A stretch of 37,726 bases of DNA from Chloroflexota bacterium (GTDB lineage: Bacteria; Chloroflexota; UBA6077; CF-72), in contig JAFAOS010000016.1 of NCBI GenBank assembly GCA_019247515.1, positions 1 through 37,726 on the forward strand. The letters are read 5' to 3'. This document shows, one piece after another, positions 21,982 to 30,163 of the stretch (positions within the stretch are counted from its first letter, which is position 1; each line of letters starts with the position of its first letter). The position numbers and the translations under genes are program-made. The notes beneath the pieces were generated by a model. The model did no database searches. It saw nothing but the letters and a program-made list of their open reading frames with translations, and had not been told where the DNA came from.

Positions 21982-24900
21982 GTGAACCCGACACAGCTCA
22001 AGGACGACATTCGTTACACAGGCTCGCGCGGCGACAAGGCCAAGCTGTTCGGCTTCTGGGCGTTGATGCTGGCGGCCGGCCTCGGACTGGCGACAGCACT
22101 CGGACCCCCGCGAATTCCATCCGGGCTACCGCGTCTGGACGACGTGTTGACCGTGCTGGCTGGGGCGACGCTTCCGCTGGATGCGCTCCTGCTCGTGCTG
22201 GTCGACACCGTCTGGGCGCTGTGGGCCTGGATCACCCTGTCCTTGCTGGTCGAGTCAGTCCTGACAACCGCCGATGTGGTCACGCACGGTGGCAGTGCAT
22301 GGGTTCGTTCGCTACGCCGCTTCGCCGACCGTGCAAGCGTTCCGCTGGTCCGTCGCGCGGTCGCGGCCGCGTTCGCGGTACAAGTCATCAGCCGCGGCAT
22401 TCCCATCGCCTCGGCTCAAACACTTCCGCCAGTAGATGCCATCGTCGCGTCCGCGAACAACGCGGAACGTAGTCCGACAGCTAGCGACGACGACAATTCA
22501 GTTTCTGCTCCAACTCACCTCGTCCGTGACGGCGACACGCTGTGGTCGATCGCCGAGCAAGCGTATGGCTCCGGCACCGAATACCGACGTCTGGTCGACG
22601 CCAATGTCGGACGGAGCATGACAGATGGCGAAGTATTTTCCGCGCGCGGAGTCATTCGTCCCGGCTGGCAGCTGGTTGTCCCGGGTCCAGCCTGGCAGGT
22701 CCAGGTTGTCGACGGCCAGCGCTGGTACATTGTTCGTCCCGGCGACAGTCTGTCTTCGATTGCCGCCTCAACCCTCGGCGACCCCCTGCGGTGGCCGGAG
22801 CTCTTCGATCTCAATCGCGGGGCGTCTACCGGCGACGGCAAGTACACGTTGGTCGACGCCAACACGATCTGGCCGGGCCTTCGCTTGCGCCTGCCGAATT
22901 CCGACGCCGACACTGACCCGCCTCCGCCGGGCGAGCCCGAGCCCGCGCCTACCGAGCTGCGGGCAGCCTCCGCCGCACCTGGCACGGCCGACCGGCACCC
23001 CGCTGATCCTCCTGACCTTTCGCCAGGGCCGCAGGGCGCGGGCGCCCCGCCTGCGACCGACCCGGACCCCGATCCGCCGACCGTCGAGCCCACGCCTGCC
23101 CCACTGCTGCGCACCCCCCACCCACTCCACCCGGTTGCTCTCGATCCCGCCGATACACCGCCCTCGGATCCCGACTCCCTTTCAGATTCCACGCCACTGG
23201 AGGCGGCAGGCGCCGGCTCAGCCGGCGATACGGAGGTGTCTGTGCCCGCGCCGCCCTGGCGACCGGACGTGCCCGCTTTGCCGCTGGCAGCCACCGGCCT
23301 GGGTCTCGCGGGCGTAACGGGCCTTGTAGTCGGCGCCAGACGACTCCGTCGGCTCCGCCCATTGACCCAGGAACCAGAGAGTGAGATCGTGGTCGAGGAC
23401 GGCTTCGCCGAGGCGCAGCTCGCACATGATCTGACGCGCGGGTTGCATGGCATTGGCTTTGATCCCGTGTCGGCGCTGGCCGCGCAATTGGAGCAATTCC
23501 TCGCCGAATCGGGCGCGGTGGCGGAATCGAATCTCGCGGTGCTGGCCGTTCGTCATGGACGCTCATCGACCACGCTGACCCTTCGATGCGCACTGGCCGA
23601 GCAGCCACTACTTCTCGAACTGGCGCCCACGTTCGCCCACGCTTTGGACGCCGACGTCGACGCGTGCGTGTCCGCGGATCAGGACGTGCTCTGGCGACTC
23701 TCGCGACTGCGCAAGACGCGCCTGCTCCCGAGCATCGACGCACCGGCACATGAGCCCTGCCTGGTGCCGCTCGGAGTCCTCTACGACCGGCAGGTGTATT
23801 CGGTCGCCTGGCGCAACCTCGGCCACCTGCTCGTGGCGAGCATGCCGGGCCATGGCGCTGACACGATCCTGACGAGCCTGGTAGCCACGCTAACCGCGCG
23901 ACGGTCTCCGGAACAATTGCAAATCTGGATGTTCGCGTCCGGCCGCGCACTGCCGGCCCCCTTGTTCGAGGTGCCGCACCTGCGCCGCGTCGTCGATCCC
24001 GCCGACGAATCGGCACTGCTGCAGGCCGCCGAAGACCTGCGCGCCGAGCTCGACGCACGCGCGACCAAGGCAGTTGATGCCGACCTGCTCGTTGTGATTC
24101 CCGAGCTGAGCACGCTCGGACAACACGCCGCTCGGTTCGCGCTGCTGGCCGCGCGCTCGCTCGCCCTCGGCGTTCGCTTCGCCGCGGCGGCATCGGACCC
24201 GGAGCGAGCCATCGGGGACCCGCTCACGACGCACTTTGCAACGCGGATGGTGCTCCGCATGCAGGCCGAGGACGCGAGCGTCGCGTTGCTGGGGGTTGCG
24301 GATGCGGCCTTCCTGGGTGGCGGCGGTCGACTGCTGTTGCGATTGGATGGACGTGAGCCGGTCGAACTGTACGGCTATCAGGTCGCGAGCGAGCACCTGG
24401 AGCGTCTTGTCAGAGTCATGCGATCGGCATATTCGTCGTCTGCGGCCGACAAGGCCGAGCCGCATGTTCCTCCGGACGAGCCAACCTCCGGCGATGGACA
24501 GTCGCAGGATTCTGGCTCTCCGCCGCACGAGCCTGAGCCACGCGCGCCGGTGATTGATCCGACAGCTGCGCGGCTGTCCGTGCCGGATCAACCCGGCGCG
24601 ATGGATGCTGTGGGCCAGGTCCCTGTTCAGATTTACTGCTTTGGAACTCCGCGCGTCGTGTGCGCGGGTCACACGGTGTGGCCGCGGAGTGGCGGAGATG
24701 CGAAGCCCTGGGAATTGCTGTTGTTTCTGGCCTCGCAGCCTGCGGAAGGCGTCTCGAGAGATGCGCTTGCCAACGCTCTGTGGCCCCAGAGCGACATGGT
24801 CGAGGATGTTGCGCATCGCGTGCGCCAGTTGCGCTTCCGGCTGAGGCGGCAGTTCCGCCAGGTACCCGGCGGCCCACAAGAGGATGGAATTTGCGTCGAA

Positions 24901-25455
24901 CGACGCGTGCTGCGGATGGATCCAGCACTGGTCTACTCCGACGCGCAGGAGTTCCTCACGCTCGTGCGTAGCGTCCGCCTCAATCCTGGAGATGACGCGA
25001 TCGAACGCCTCGAGAAGGCGCGCGCCCTGTACATGGGTGACTTGCTGACCGGCCCGGACGTGCGTCGGTACGCCTGGCTGGACGAGCGCGATGACAGCGG
25101 TGTGACGTTGCGCGAGCACTTCAGACGTCTGTTCCAGAACGCCTCCGTCCGTCTCGCGGAGCTCTACACGGACGCCGGTGAGCTCGTCGCCGCCATCGAA
25201 CTGTATCGCGAGCTGACGGAGATTGATCCCGCCGACGAGCGCCTGTGGCAAGCCCTCTTCCGGCTGCATGCTCAACGTGAGGACCGCGATGCCCTCGTTG
25301 CCGAAGAAAAACGCCTGCGTCAAACGCTGCGGGACCTTGCCGAGGAGCTCGACATCGCCGACACCGCCCACGTGGACGAGCCTGGCCGCGAAACCGCGCT
25401 GGAGTACCAGCGGCTACTGTCGAGCTTGCGGGAACGCGAACCAGCCGCTGTCTGA
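21982..25455 (+). CDS. Membrane protein with two LysM domains, degenerate FtsK-like domain and C-terminal SARP (wHTH-BTAD) domain
   Basis: A 1157-residue multidomain protein. Two or three membrane helices lie in residues 24-140. LysM1 is at about 180-235 (VRDGDTLWSIAEQAYG) and LysM2 at 249-306 (VRPGDSLSSIAASTLG). A Pro-rich linker (310-430) and another membrane helix (about 434-452) follow. Residues about 590-815 follow the FtsK/SpoIIIE pattern, but the Walker A site reads ASMPGHGADT instead of GxxGxGKS, so ATP use is probably lost. An OmpR-like wHTH (about 880-975) and a BTAD domain (about 980-1130) end the protein. LysM binds peptidoglycan, whereas SARP domains activate transcription. A wall-contacting membrane regulator is inferred, with the GTGACGC arrays as candidate targets. 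GTG 21982 suits the GGGGGG site better than TTG 21979. Confidence 0.82.
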   Translation: MNPTQLKDDIRYTGSRGDKAKLFGFWALMLAAGLGLATALGPPRIPSGLPRLDDVLTVLAGATLPLDALLLVLVDTVWALWAWITLSLLVESVLTTADVVTHGGSAWVRSLRRFADRASVPLVRRAVAAAFAVQVISRGIPIASAQTLPPVDAIVASANNAERSPTASDDDNSVSAPTHLVRDGDTLWSIAEQAYGSGTEYRRLVDANVGRSMTDGEVFSARGVIRPGWQLVVPGPAWQVQVVDGQRWYIVRPGDSLSSIAASTLGDPLRWPELFDLNRGASTGDGKYTLVDANTIWPGLRLRLPNSDADTDPPPPGEPEPAPTELRAASAAPGTADRHPADPPDLSPGPQGAGAPPATDPDPDPPTVEPTPAPLLRTPHPLHPVALDPADTPPSDPDSLSDSTPLEAAGAGSAGDTEVSVPAPPWRPDVPALPLAATGLGLAGVTGLVVGARRLRRLRPLTQEPESEIVVEDGFAEAQLAHDLTRGLHGIGFDPVSALAAQLEQFLAESGAVAESNLAVLAVRHGRSSTTLTLRCALAEQPLLLELAPTFAHALDADVDACVSADQDVLWRLSRLRKTRLLPSIDAPAHEPCLVPLGVLYDRQVYSVAWRNLGHLLVASMPGHGADTILTSLVATLTARRSPEQLQIWMFASGRALPAPLFEVPHLRRVVDPADESALLQAAEDLRAELDARATKAVDADLLVVIPELSTLGQHAARFALLAARSLALGVRFAAAASDPERAIGDPLTTHFATRMVLRMQAEDASVALLGVADAAFLGGGGRLLLRLDGREPVELYGYQVASEHLERLVRVMRSAYSSSAADKAEPHVPPDEPTSGDGQSQDSGSPPHEPEPRAPVIDPTAARLSVPDQPGAMDAVGQVPVQIYCFGTPRVVCAGHTVWPRSGGDAKPWELLLFLASQPAEGVSRDALANALWPQSDMVEDVAHRVRQLRFRLRRQFRQVPGGPQEDGICVERRVLRMDPALVYSDAQEFLTLVRSVRLNPGDDAIERLEKARALYMGDLLTGPDVRRYAWLDERDDSGVTLREHFRRLFQNASVRLAELYTDAGELVAAIELYRELTEIDPADERLWQALFRLHAQREDRDALVAEEKRLRQTLRDLAEELDIADTAHVDEPGRETALEYQRLLSSLREREPAAV

Positions 25456-25482
25456 GGCGTCACGCGGCAAGACTCTGCTTTT

Positions 25483-25574
25483 GTGACACTCGCGAGACGC
25501 TTTTTGCGTCGCGCGTGACGCTTTTGGGGATTCCCGTGACGCGTCGCGTGACGCCGTGCCCCGCAAGCTGACGC
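25483..25574 (+). promoter_or_regulatory. Heptamer array E before the type IV secretion operon
   Basis: GTGACAC (25483), GAGACGC (25494), GTGACGC (25515, 25536, 25548) and CTGACGC (25568) are spaced 11, 21, 21, 12 and 20 bp. The 21-21-12 run is the same as at the end of array D. GACGC-TTTTT-GCGTC (25496-25510) is a perfect small hairpin inside it. No convincing -10 hexamer lies 8 bp after the 25548 or 25568 copy. Confidence 0.65.
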
Positions 25575-25601
25575 CATCCCCGATCGTCAGTGGAGGTTGC
25601 C

Positions 25602-27089
25602 GTGGAGCTCCCATTCACCATCGTATTCGAGCCGCCGAGCCGGTCAGAGCTGCGGGCGCTGCTGCGTATGCGAGGACATTGGGCAGCCGGAGTTATCGTC
25701 GCACTGGCGATCGGGGCGGCCTACCTGCTCGCAAACGTTGCGCGAGCAGATGCGGGAGCCGCCGCTGGGGCGGCGCCGTTGTACGTGACCTCGACGCCCG
25801 CCGATGCCGCCGTGTGGGTGGATGGGCGCCAACAGGGCACCACGCCGGTGGACGTATCGGTCGTACCCGGGCCGCATGACGTCCTGCTGAAAACTTCGGA
25901 AACCATCGACAGCCGTTACTCCGTTGACGTCCCCGTGGCCGGCAGGGCGTTTGATGCCATCCTGTGGCGCCACGCGCCGACAGTGACACACCTTCGCCCC
26001 ACGTTGCCAGGCGCGGTGCTGAGCGACGTGAGGCTACTGAATAGCGGTGCAATCGGCCTGGCAGTCTCGCTGCCACCGGGCCGACAGATGGAGGCCTGGT
26101 CGCTAGACCCGAGCACCGGCGGGGTGCAGCAGCTCATGGGCCCAATGCCCGGCGCACAGCCCGCCTTCGCCAAGGACGGTCGCCACCTCGCCTTTCTCGG
26201 GTCCGAAGTCGGTCCACCGCCGCCACGCGCTTCGAATGCCGGGTACGCCTCGACGTCCGACGAGCAGCCGGGCGCCCGGCTGAGCGTGGTGTGGTTGTTG
26301 TCGAATGCTGGCGGCGGCGTCGCCGCACCAGACACTGGTTGGCGCGCCCCACTCGAGGCCAATGAGCAGCTGGCCGACGTGAGCTGGAGCCCGGAAGCGG
26401 ACCGGCTGCTCGTCATTGCCAGCCAGAGTCTGTCGGGCGGCGCCAGACAGAGCCGCGTGTGGTTCGTTGATGCGGGCGACCTGCACGCGGAGCCCGTCCT
26501 GACCCTGCCGAGCGAAGTCGCCCCTGGCACGGCCATATGGAGTCCGGACGGAAGCCATGTCGCATTTGTCGCTCACACGGGAGAGATCAATGCGCTGTGT
26601 CTGCTCGGGCTCGACGGTTCCTTCCGTTACATTGCCGATCTTGATTCATCGAGCACGCCACCCGCGTATCCACCGCTGAGCTGGTCGCCAGATGGACAGC
26701 GGATGGTCTTCGTTGCACCGCACCAGCACGCGCCAGGCGCCGCGTTCGACTGGTTGGCGCCAGCGATTCAGCACGCGGTGTTTGTTGGCAGCCTCGACCA
26801 GCCCACCGCCACTCCGCTGGTTGACACCACCCTGGACGAGGTGACCTGGCGTGAAGACGGCCGGCTGCTCGGGCTCTGGCGCGCTGGACCCGACGCTCCA
26901 CTCGGTGTCCGCTTGCTCGACGCCGCTGGGGAGCGACTGCAGGACCTGGTCCAATTGCAGATCAAACCGGGTGCGCGGTACGCGTCCGCGTGGGACCTGT
27001 CCCACGCACAGCTGCTTGTAACGGGGCGTACGACCTCCGAGCGCAACGAGTACTGGTTGGTGCGCCTCGGAGTGGAGGACGACCGGTGA
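25602..27089 (+). CDS. Membrane-anchored PEGA-domain and beta-propeller protein
   Basis: 495 residues: a short cytoplasmic N-terminus, one membrane helix (about 26-45), a PEGA domain (about 60-100, LYVTSTPADAAVWVDGRQQG) and then TolB/WD40-like propeller repeats with WSPEADRLLVIA, WSPDGSHVAFVA and WSPDGQRMVFVA. The bulk should lie outside the membrane, where PEGA and propellers usually bind surface partners or glycans. As first gene of the type IV secretion operon it may be a surface-exposed accessory or target-contact factor. GGAGG (25592-25596) five nt before GTG 25602 fixes that start over GTG 25590. It overlaps the next gene by GTGA. Confidence 0.78.
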   Translation: MELPFTIVFEPPSRSELRALLRMRGHWAAGVIVALAIGAAYLLANVARADAGAAAGAAPLYVTSTPADAAVWVDGRQQGTTPVDVSVVPGPHDVLLKTSETIDSRYSVDVPVAGRAFDAILWRHAPTVTHLRPTLPGAVLSDVRLLNSGAIGLAVSLPPGRQMEAWSLDPSTGGVQQLMGPMPGAQPAFAKDGRHLAFLGSEVGPPPPRASNAGYASTSDEQPGARLSVVWLLSNAGGGVAAPDTGWRAPLEANEQLADVSWSPEADRLLVIASQSLSGGARQSRVWFVDAGDLHAEPVLTLPSEVAPGTAIWSPDGSHVAFVAHTGEINALCLLGLDGSFRYIADLDSSSTPPAYPPLSWSPDGQRMVFVAPHQHAPGAAFDWLAPAIQHAVFVGSLDQPTATPLVDTTLDEVTWREDGRLLGLWRAGPDAPLGVRLLDAAGERLQDLVQLQIKPGARYASAWDLSHAQLLVTGRTTSERNEYWLVRLGVEDDR

Positions 27090-28132
27090 ACCAGCTGCGA
27101 CTGATGGGCTGGCTGCTGGGCGCCGCGATGCCGCTTCTGACTGCGGCGATGGCGTCACATCCTGTCTCTGGGCAGGCACTGCCGCAGCTTCCAGCAGCTC
27201 CCGGTCTGGACAAGCTCCTGGCGGACCCGGGCGCCTGGCTGACTGACATGTTCAACTCCGCCGTGCTGAGCATGGGGCAGAAAACCACCGGCGACGTTGT
27301 GGGATTCATGAACTGGCTGATGGGCAGCGGCAACGTGATCAGCCAGACCCCGGCGGCCCTGTCGTACGACAACCCGTCCGTCGCCGACCTGTGGGGCTCA
27401 ATGCGCAAAGTGGGTGATGTGGGTCTGGCGGTGGTCACTGTCTGGGCGGGCGTGAATCTCATGATTCATCCCCATATCCGCGCTCCGTATCACGGCGCAC
27501 TGGAGCTCATTCCCCGCGTCCTGCTCAGCGGAATCATGATCAACACCAGCCTGGGTTGGGGCAAGTTCGTGATCGATCTGAACAATGCGCTGTGTGAGGC
27601 GGTTGGCAGCGGGTCGATACCGGGTTGGGGCACCCTGCAGCAGCAACCGGCCGACGGCGCCGTCTTGCTCAATCTGATCGCCATGGCGATCTACCTGGTG
27701 CTCGGGCTGCTGTTGATGGGTCAGATGTTGATGCGGCTGGCGCTCGTCGACGCATTGCTGGTCATCGCCCCTCTCGCGCTGCTGTGCTGGGTCCTGCCTC
27801 AAACGTACTCCTGGGCGCGCCTGTGGTTCAGCACGTTTTTTGCCACCGTCTTTGTGCAGGCGATCCAGGTGCTTGTGCTGCGTCTCGGCGCGGACTTGAT
27901 TCAGCGTTTGCCGTCCCTGCTGTCCTCGGTCGGATCGAATCCCGTTGATAGTGGCCACCTCTGGCTGGCCACGTTGCTGCTGGGCATGGCCGTCTTGCAA
28001 CTGGCGCGGCGGGTTCCGCGGCTCATGCCAGGCATGCCGCCGGGCCTGGGCACCGCGGCGACGGGCCCCAATATTCGACAGATCACCGGGCTCTTCAACT
28101 CCGGGTCCGGCAAGGAACAGAAAGGCCGGTGA
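27086..28132 (+). CDS. TrbL/VirB6-like polytopic membrane protein
   Basis: 348 residues with a cleavable-looking signal peptide (VSGQA, about residue 30) and about six later hydrophobic segments. The dense cluster LIAMAIYLVLGLLLMGQMLM and DALLVIAPLALLCWVLPQTY is typical of the TrbL/VirB6 channel component. The C-terminus is charged. Its place directly before a cell-wall hydrolase, a VirB2-like pilin, PrgI and VirB4 supports the assignment better than similarity alone. The start is GTG 27086, overlapping the stop of the propeller gene. Confidence 0.72.
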   Translation: MNQLRLMGWLLGAAMPLLTAAMASHPVSGQALPQLPAAPGLDKLLADPGAWLTDMFNSAVLSMGQKTTGDVVGFMNWLMGSGNVISQTPAALSYDNPSVADLWGSMRKVGDVGLAVVTVWAGVNLMIHPHIRAPYHGALELIPRVLLSGIMINTSLGWGKFVIDLNNALCEAVGSGSIPGWGTLQQQPADGAVLLNLIAMAIYLVLGLLLMGQMLMRLALVDALLVIAPLALLCWVLPQTYSWARLWFSTFFATVFVQAIQVLVLRLGADLIQRLPSLLSSVGSNPVDSGHLWLATLLLGMAVLQLARRVPRLMPGMPPGLGTAATGPNIRQITGLFNSGSGKEQKGR

Positions 28133-28135
28133 GTC

Positions 28136-28795
28136 GTGCCGCTTGATTCCTTGCTCGACAGCGGCGGTCGCTACCTTGGACGCGGACTTGTCGCCGCAAT
28201 CACAGCTCTTCTGACCTTTCTGGCAATTGCCGTCTGTCTGCCGGTGCTGGTCCTGGCCATCATCCTTGGTGTGATCCTGGACGCTCCGACGGGGACGAGC
28301 ACGCTCGTACCGCCACTTCCATCGGCCTCGCCCGCGAACTCGGTGCCCGTGGCCAATTCCGGTGGCCCGGCGGCGCGCATGGATCGGACCGCCGATCCGC
28401 CACCGACCTCCGTTCCCGCGGCGGTTGAAATGGCACGGCGCTATCTGGGTGTGCGCTACGTGTTCGGTGGAACCGATCCGGCCGTCGGACTGGACTGCTC
28501 CGGCCTGGTGCAGCTCGTGTTCCGCCAGTTGGGCATCGCCCTGCCCAGGACGGCTCAGCAGCAGTACAACGCCACGCCGCGTCTCAGCCAGGATCAACTG
28601 CAGCCCGGTGACCTGGTGTTTTTTGCCCGCACGTATGCGGATCCCACCGACTGGGTCACGCACGTCGGCATCTACATTGGCAACGGGCAGCAGATCAACG
28701 CCCCGACCGAAGGTGAGGTCGTTTCAATTCAGGCGGTCTTCACCGGCTTCTGGGGGGCCCATTTTATCGGTGGTGGGCGTGTCGTCCCCCGATGA
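28136..28795 (+). CDS. NlpC/P60 cell-wall hydrolase of the secretion operon
   Basis: 219 residues: one long membrane helix (about 20-48), a Ser/Pro/Ala linker, then an NlpC/P60 domain (about 93-215). The nucleophile Cys121 lies in LDCSGLVQLVF and the base His176 in THVGIYIGNG. Asn188 sits near where the third polar residue is expected. Such hydrolases open peptidoglycan for the channel in Gram-positive-type secretion systems (VirB1/TraG-like role). It lies 3 bp after the TrbL-like gene. Confidence 0.85.
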   Translation: MPLDSLLDSGGRYLGRGLVAAITALLTFLAIAVCLPVLVLAIILGVILDAPTGTSTLVPPLPSASPANSVPVANSGGPAARMDRTADPPPTSVPAAVEMARRYLGVRYVFGGTDPAVGLDCSGLVQLVFRQLGIALPRTAQQQYNATPRLSQDQLQPGDLVFFARTYADPTDWVTHVGIYIGNGQQINAPTEGEVVSIQAVFTGFWGAHFIGGGRVVPR

Positions 28796-28824
28796 ACACG
28801 CGTGTAGTCGTATCTCGAGTCCAA

Positions 28825-28837
28825 CACGAAGGGAGTC
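28825..28837 (+). promoter_or_regulatory. Ribosome-binding leader shared with flp
   Basis: CACGAAGGGAGTC is identical to 19418-19430 and lies 3 nt before ATG 28841 (2 nt before flp). Confidence 0.6.
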
Positions 28838-28840
28838 AGC

Positions 28841-29089
28841 ATGAGTGATCCATCCGCGATCATCCATGTCTTTCAGGCACTTCTCGACGCGGCCACGAAG
28901 GTCGGTCTCGCGGCGGCGGCGCTGTTTCTGGCGTGGGCGGGGTTTCTGTACATGACTGCCAGCGGCAGCCCGCGGCGCATGGAAACCGCCAAGGACGCTG
29001 CATTCGCAGCGATTGGCGGACTGGCGGTAGTGTTGCTCGCGCACACCATCGCTCAACTCGTCAGCAACGCCATCGTGAGTTCGCCCTGA
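28841..29089 (+). CDS. VirB2/TrbC-like small pilin
   Basis: An 82-residue protein with two hydrophobic helices (about 20-40 and 55-75) joined by a basic loop (GSPRRMETAKD), the layout of VirB2/TrbC pilins. There is no long signal peptide, as in many Gram-positive-type versions. Its strong leader, identical to that of flp, fits a subunit made in large amounts. It lies before PrgI and VirB4, the usual VirB2-VirB3-VirB4 order. Confidence 0.72.
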   Translation: MSDPSAIIHVFQALLDAATKVGLAAAALFLAWAGFLYMTASGSPRRMETAKDAAFAAIGGLAVVLLAHTIAQLVSNAIVSSP

Positions 29090-29105
29090 GTGGAGCCTGT
29101 TCTGG

Positions 29106-29492
29106 ATGCGTAGACACCACGAAGTCCCGACCCACCTGAACGTTGAGGACAAGGTTCTCTTCGGATTGACCGTTCGGCAATTTCTCTACATGCTGGTCGG
29201 CAGCTCGGTTGCGTACACGGTGTGGGAGCAGTCCGTGTCGCTAGGCGATCTTGTGCGGGTTGCGCTGAGCGGATTCTGCGTCGGAGTCACACTCGCCTTC
29301 GCTTTGTTGCGTCCGGCGGGTAGGCCTCTGGAAGAGTGGCTGGCGGCTGCGCTCGTGTACGCCGCGGCGCCGAGACGCTCGACCTGGCAACCCAGGGAGC
29401 CTGAGCCGACCGACTGGCAACCCGCCGCCGGCGGATGGCAGGAGTTGACGCCGAGCCTGAGTTGGGCCGAAGACGACCACGAATGGCCGTGA
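29106..29492 (+). CDS. PrgI-family protein (VirB3-like)
   Basis: 128 residues with the PrgI pattern: VPTHLNVEDKVLFGLTVRQF, then two membrane helices (about 24-40 and 48-68) and a cytoplasmic tail. PrgI proteins stand in the VirB3 position of Gram-positive conjugation systems, next to VirB4. It overlaps the next gene by 10 nt. Confidence 0.85.
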   Translation: MRRHHEVPTHLNVEDKVLFGLTVRQFLYMLVGSSVAYTVWEQSVSLGDLVRVALSGFCVGVTLAFALLRPAGRPLEEWLAAALVYAAAPRRSTWQPREPEPTDWQPAAGGWQELTPSLSWAEDDHEWP

Positions 29493-30160
29493 AACGCGCA
29501 TCGGTGCAGTCGACGCGCCTCGCCATTCAGACGATCCAGACTGACGTGGTGACGCTCCCAGACGGTGAGTATCGTGCGATCCTGGAGGTGAGCGGCACGG
29601 CGCGGCCATTCGAAGACGAGGCCCGCCTCGAAGCGGTCCTGGCAGGCTTCGCCACGTTTCTGAATGGGTTGAGCTATCCGGTACAGATCCTGGTGCGGGC
29701 CAGTCCGGTCGATCTGAGCAGGTACCTGGTTGCGCTGGAAGAACGCGGACGAAATGAGATGGATGGGCAGCTGGCAGATCTGGCGCACGATCACGCCGCG
29801 TTCATTCAGGGGCTTGCGAGGCAGCGCACGCTCCTCGAGCGGCGCTTCTATGTGGTTGTGCCATCTGAGAGCGTCACGCGCTCGAGCTGGATTCACCGTC
29901 TGCGGCGCGGTCCGGTTGCCGATGACGAAGCTCGCCGCGAAGCGGCCCGACGGCAACTGACGTTCCGCTGCGAAGATGTCGGCCGGCAGCTTGCGAGATG
30001 CGGACTCGCCGCGCGGCGCCTGGGCGACCTCGAGCTGGCGCACCTGTACCTGGCTTGCTGGTCGCCGGAGCGGGCGCGAGCGCAACGCTTTCGTCAGCAA
30101 CTCGACGATTACACGACCCTGGCGGTACGCCGCGCGCCCACCGTCCAACCGTCGGATTAG
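29483..30160 (+). CDS. VirB4 N-terminal-domain-like secretion protein
   Basis: 225 residues from ATG 29483. The sequence (VVTLPDGEYRAILEVSG, then FLNGLSYPVQILVRASPVDLSRYL) resembles the N-terminal domain of TraC/VirB4 and stand-alone proteins found between PrgI and VirB4. There is no membrane segment, and long charged helices lie in the middle. Probably it works with VirB4 at the cytoplasmic face. It is 3 bp from the virB4 start. Confidence 0.65.
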   Translation: MAVKRASVQSTRLAIQTIQTDVVTLPDGEYRAILEVSGTARPFEDEARLEAVLAGFATFLNGLSYPVQILVRASPVDLSRYLVALEERGRNEMDGQLADLAHDHAAFIQGLARQRTLLERRFYVVVPSESVTRSSWIHRLRRGPVADDEARREAARRQLTFRCEDVGRQLARCGLAARRLGDLELAHLYLACWSPERARAQRFRQQLDDYTTLAVRRAPTVQPSD

Positions 30161-30163
30161 GCC

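Noticed and set aside
17363-25574. Iterons of a replication origin
   Set aside because: About 21-bp direct spacing would fit iterons, but the arrays lie at several operon starts, no Rep protein or AT-rich unwinding region is adjacent, and one ends 8 bp from a -10 hexamer. Kept only as a lesser alternative.
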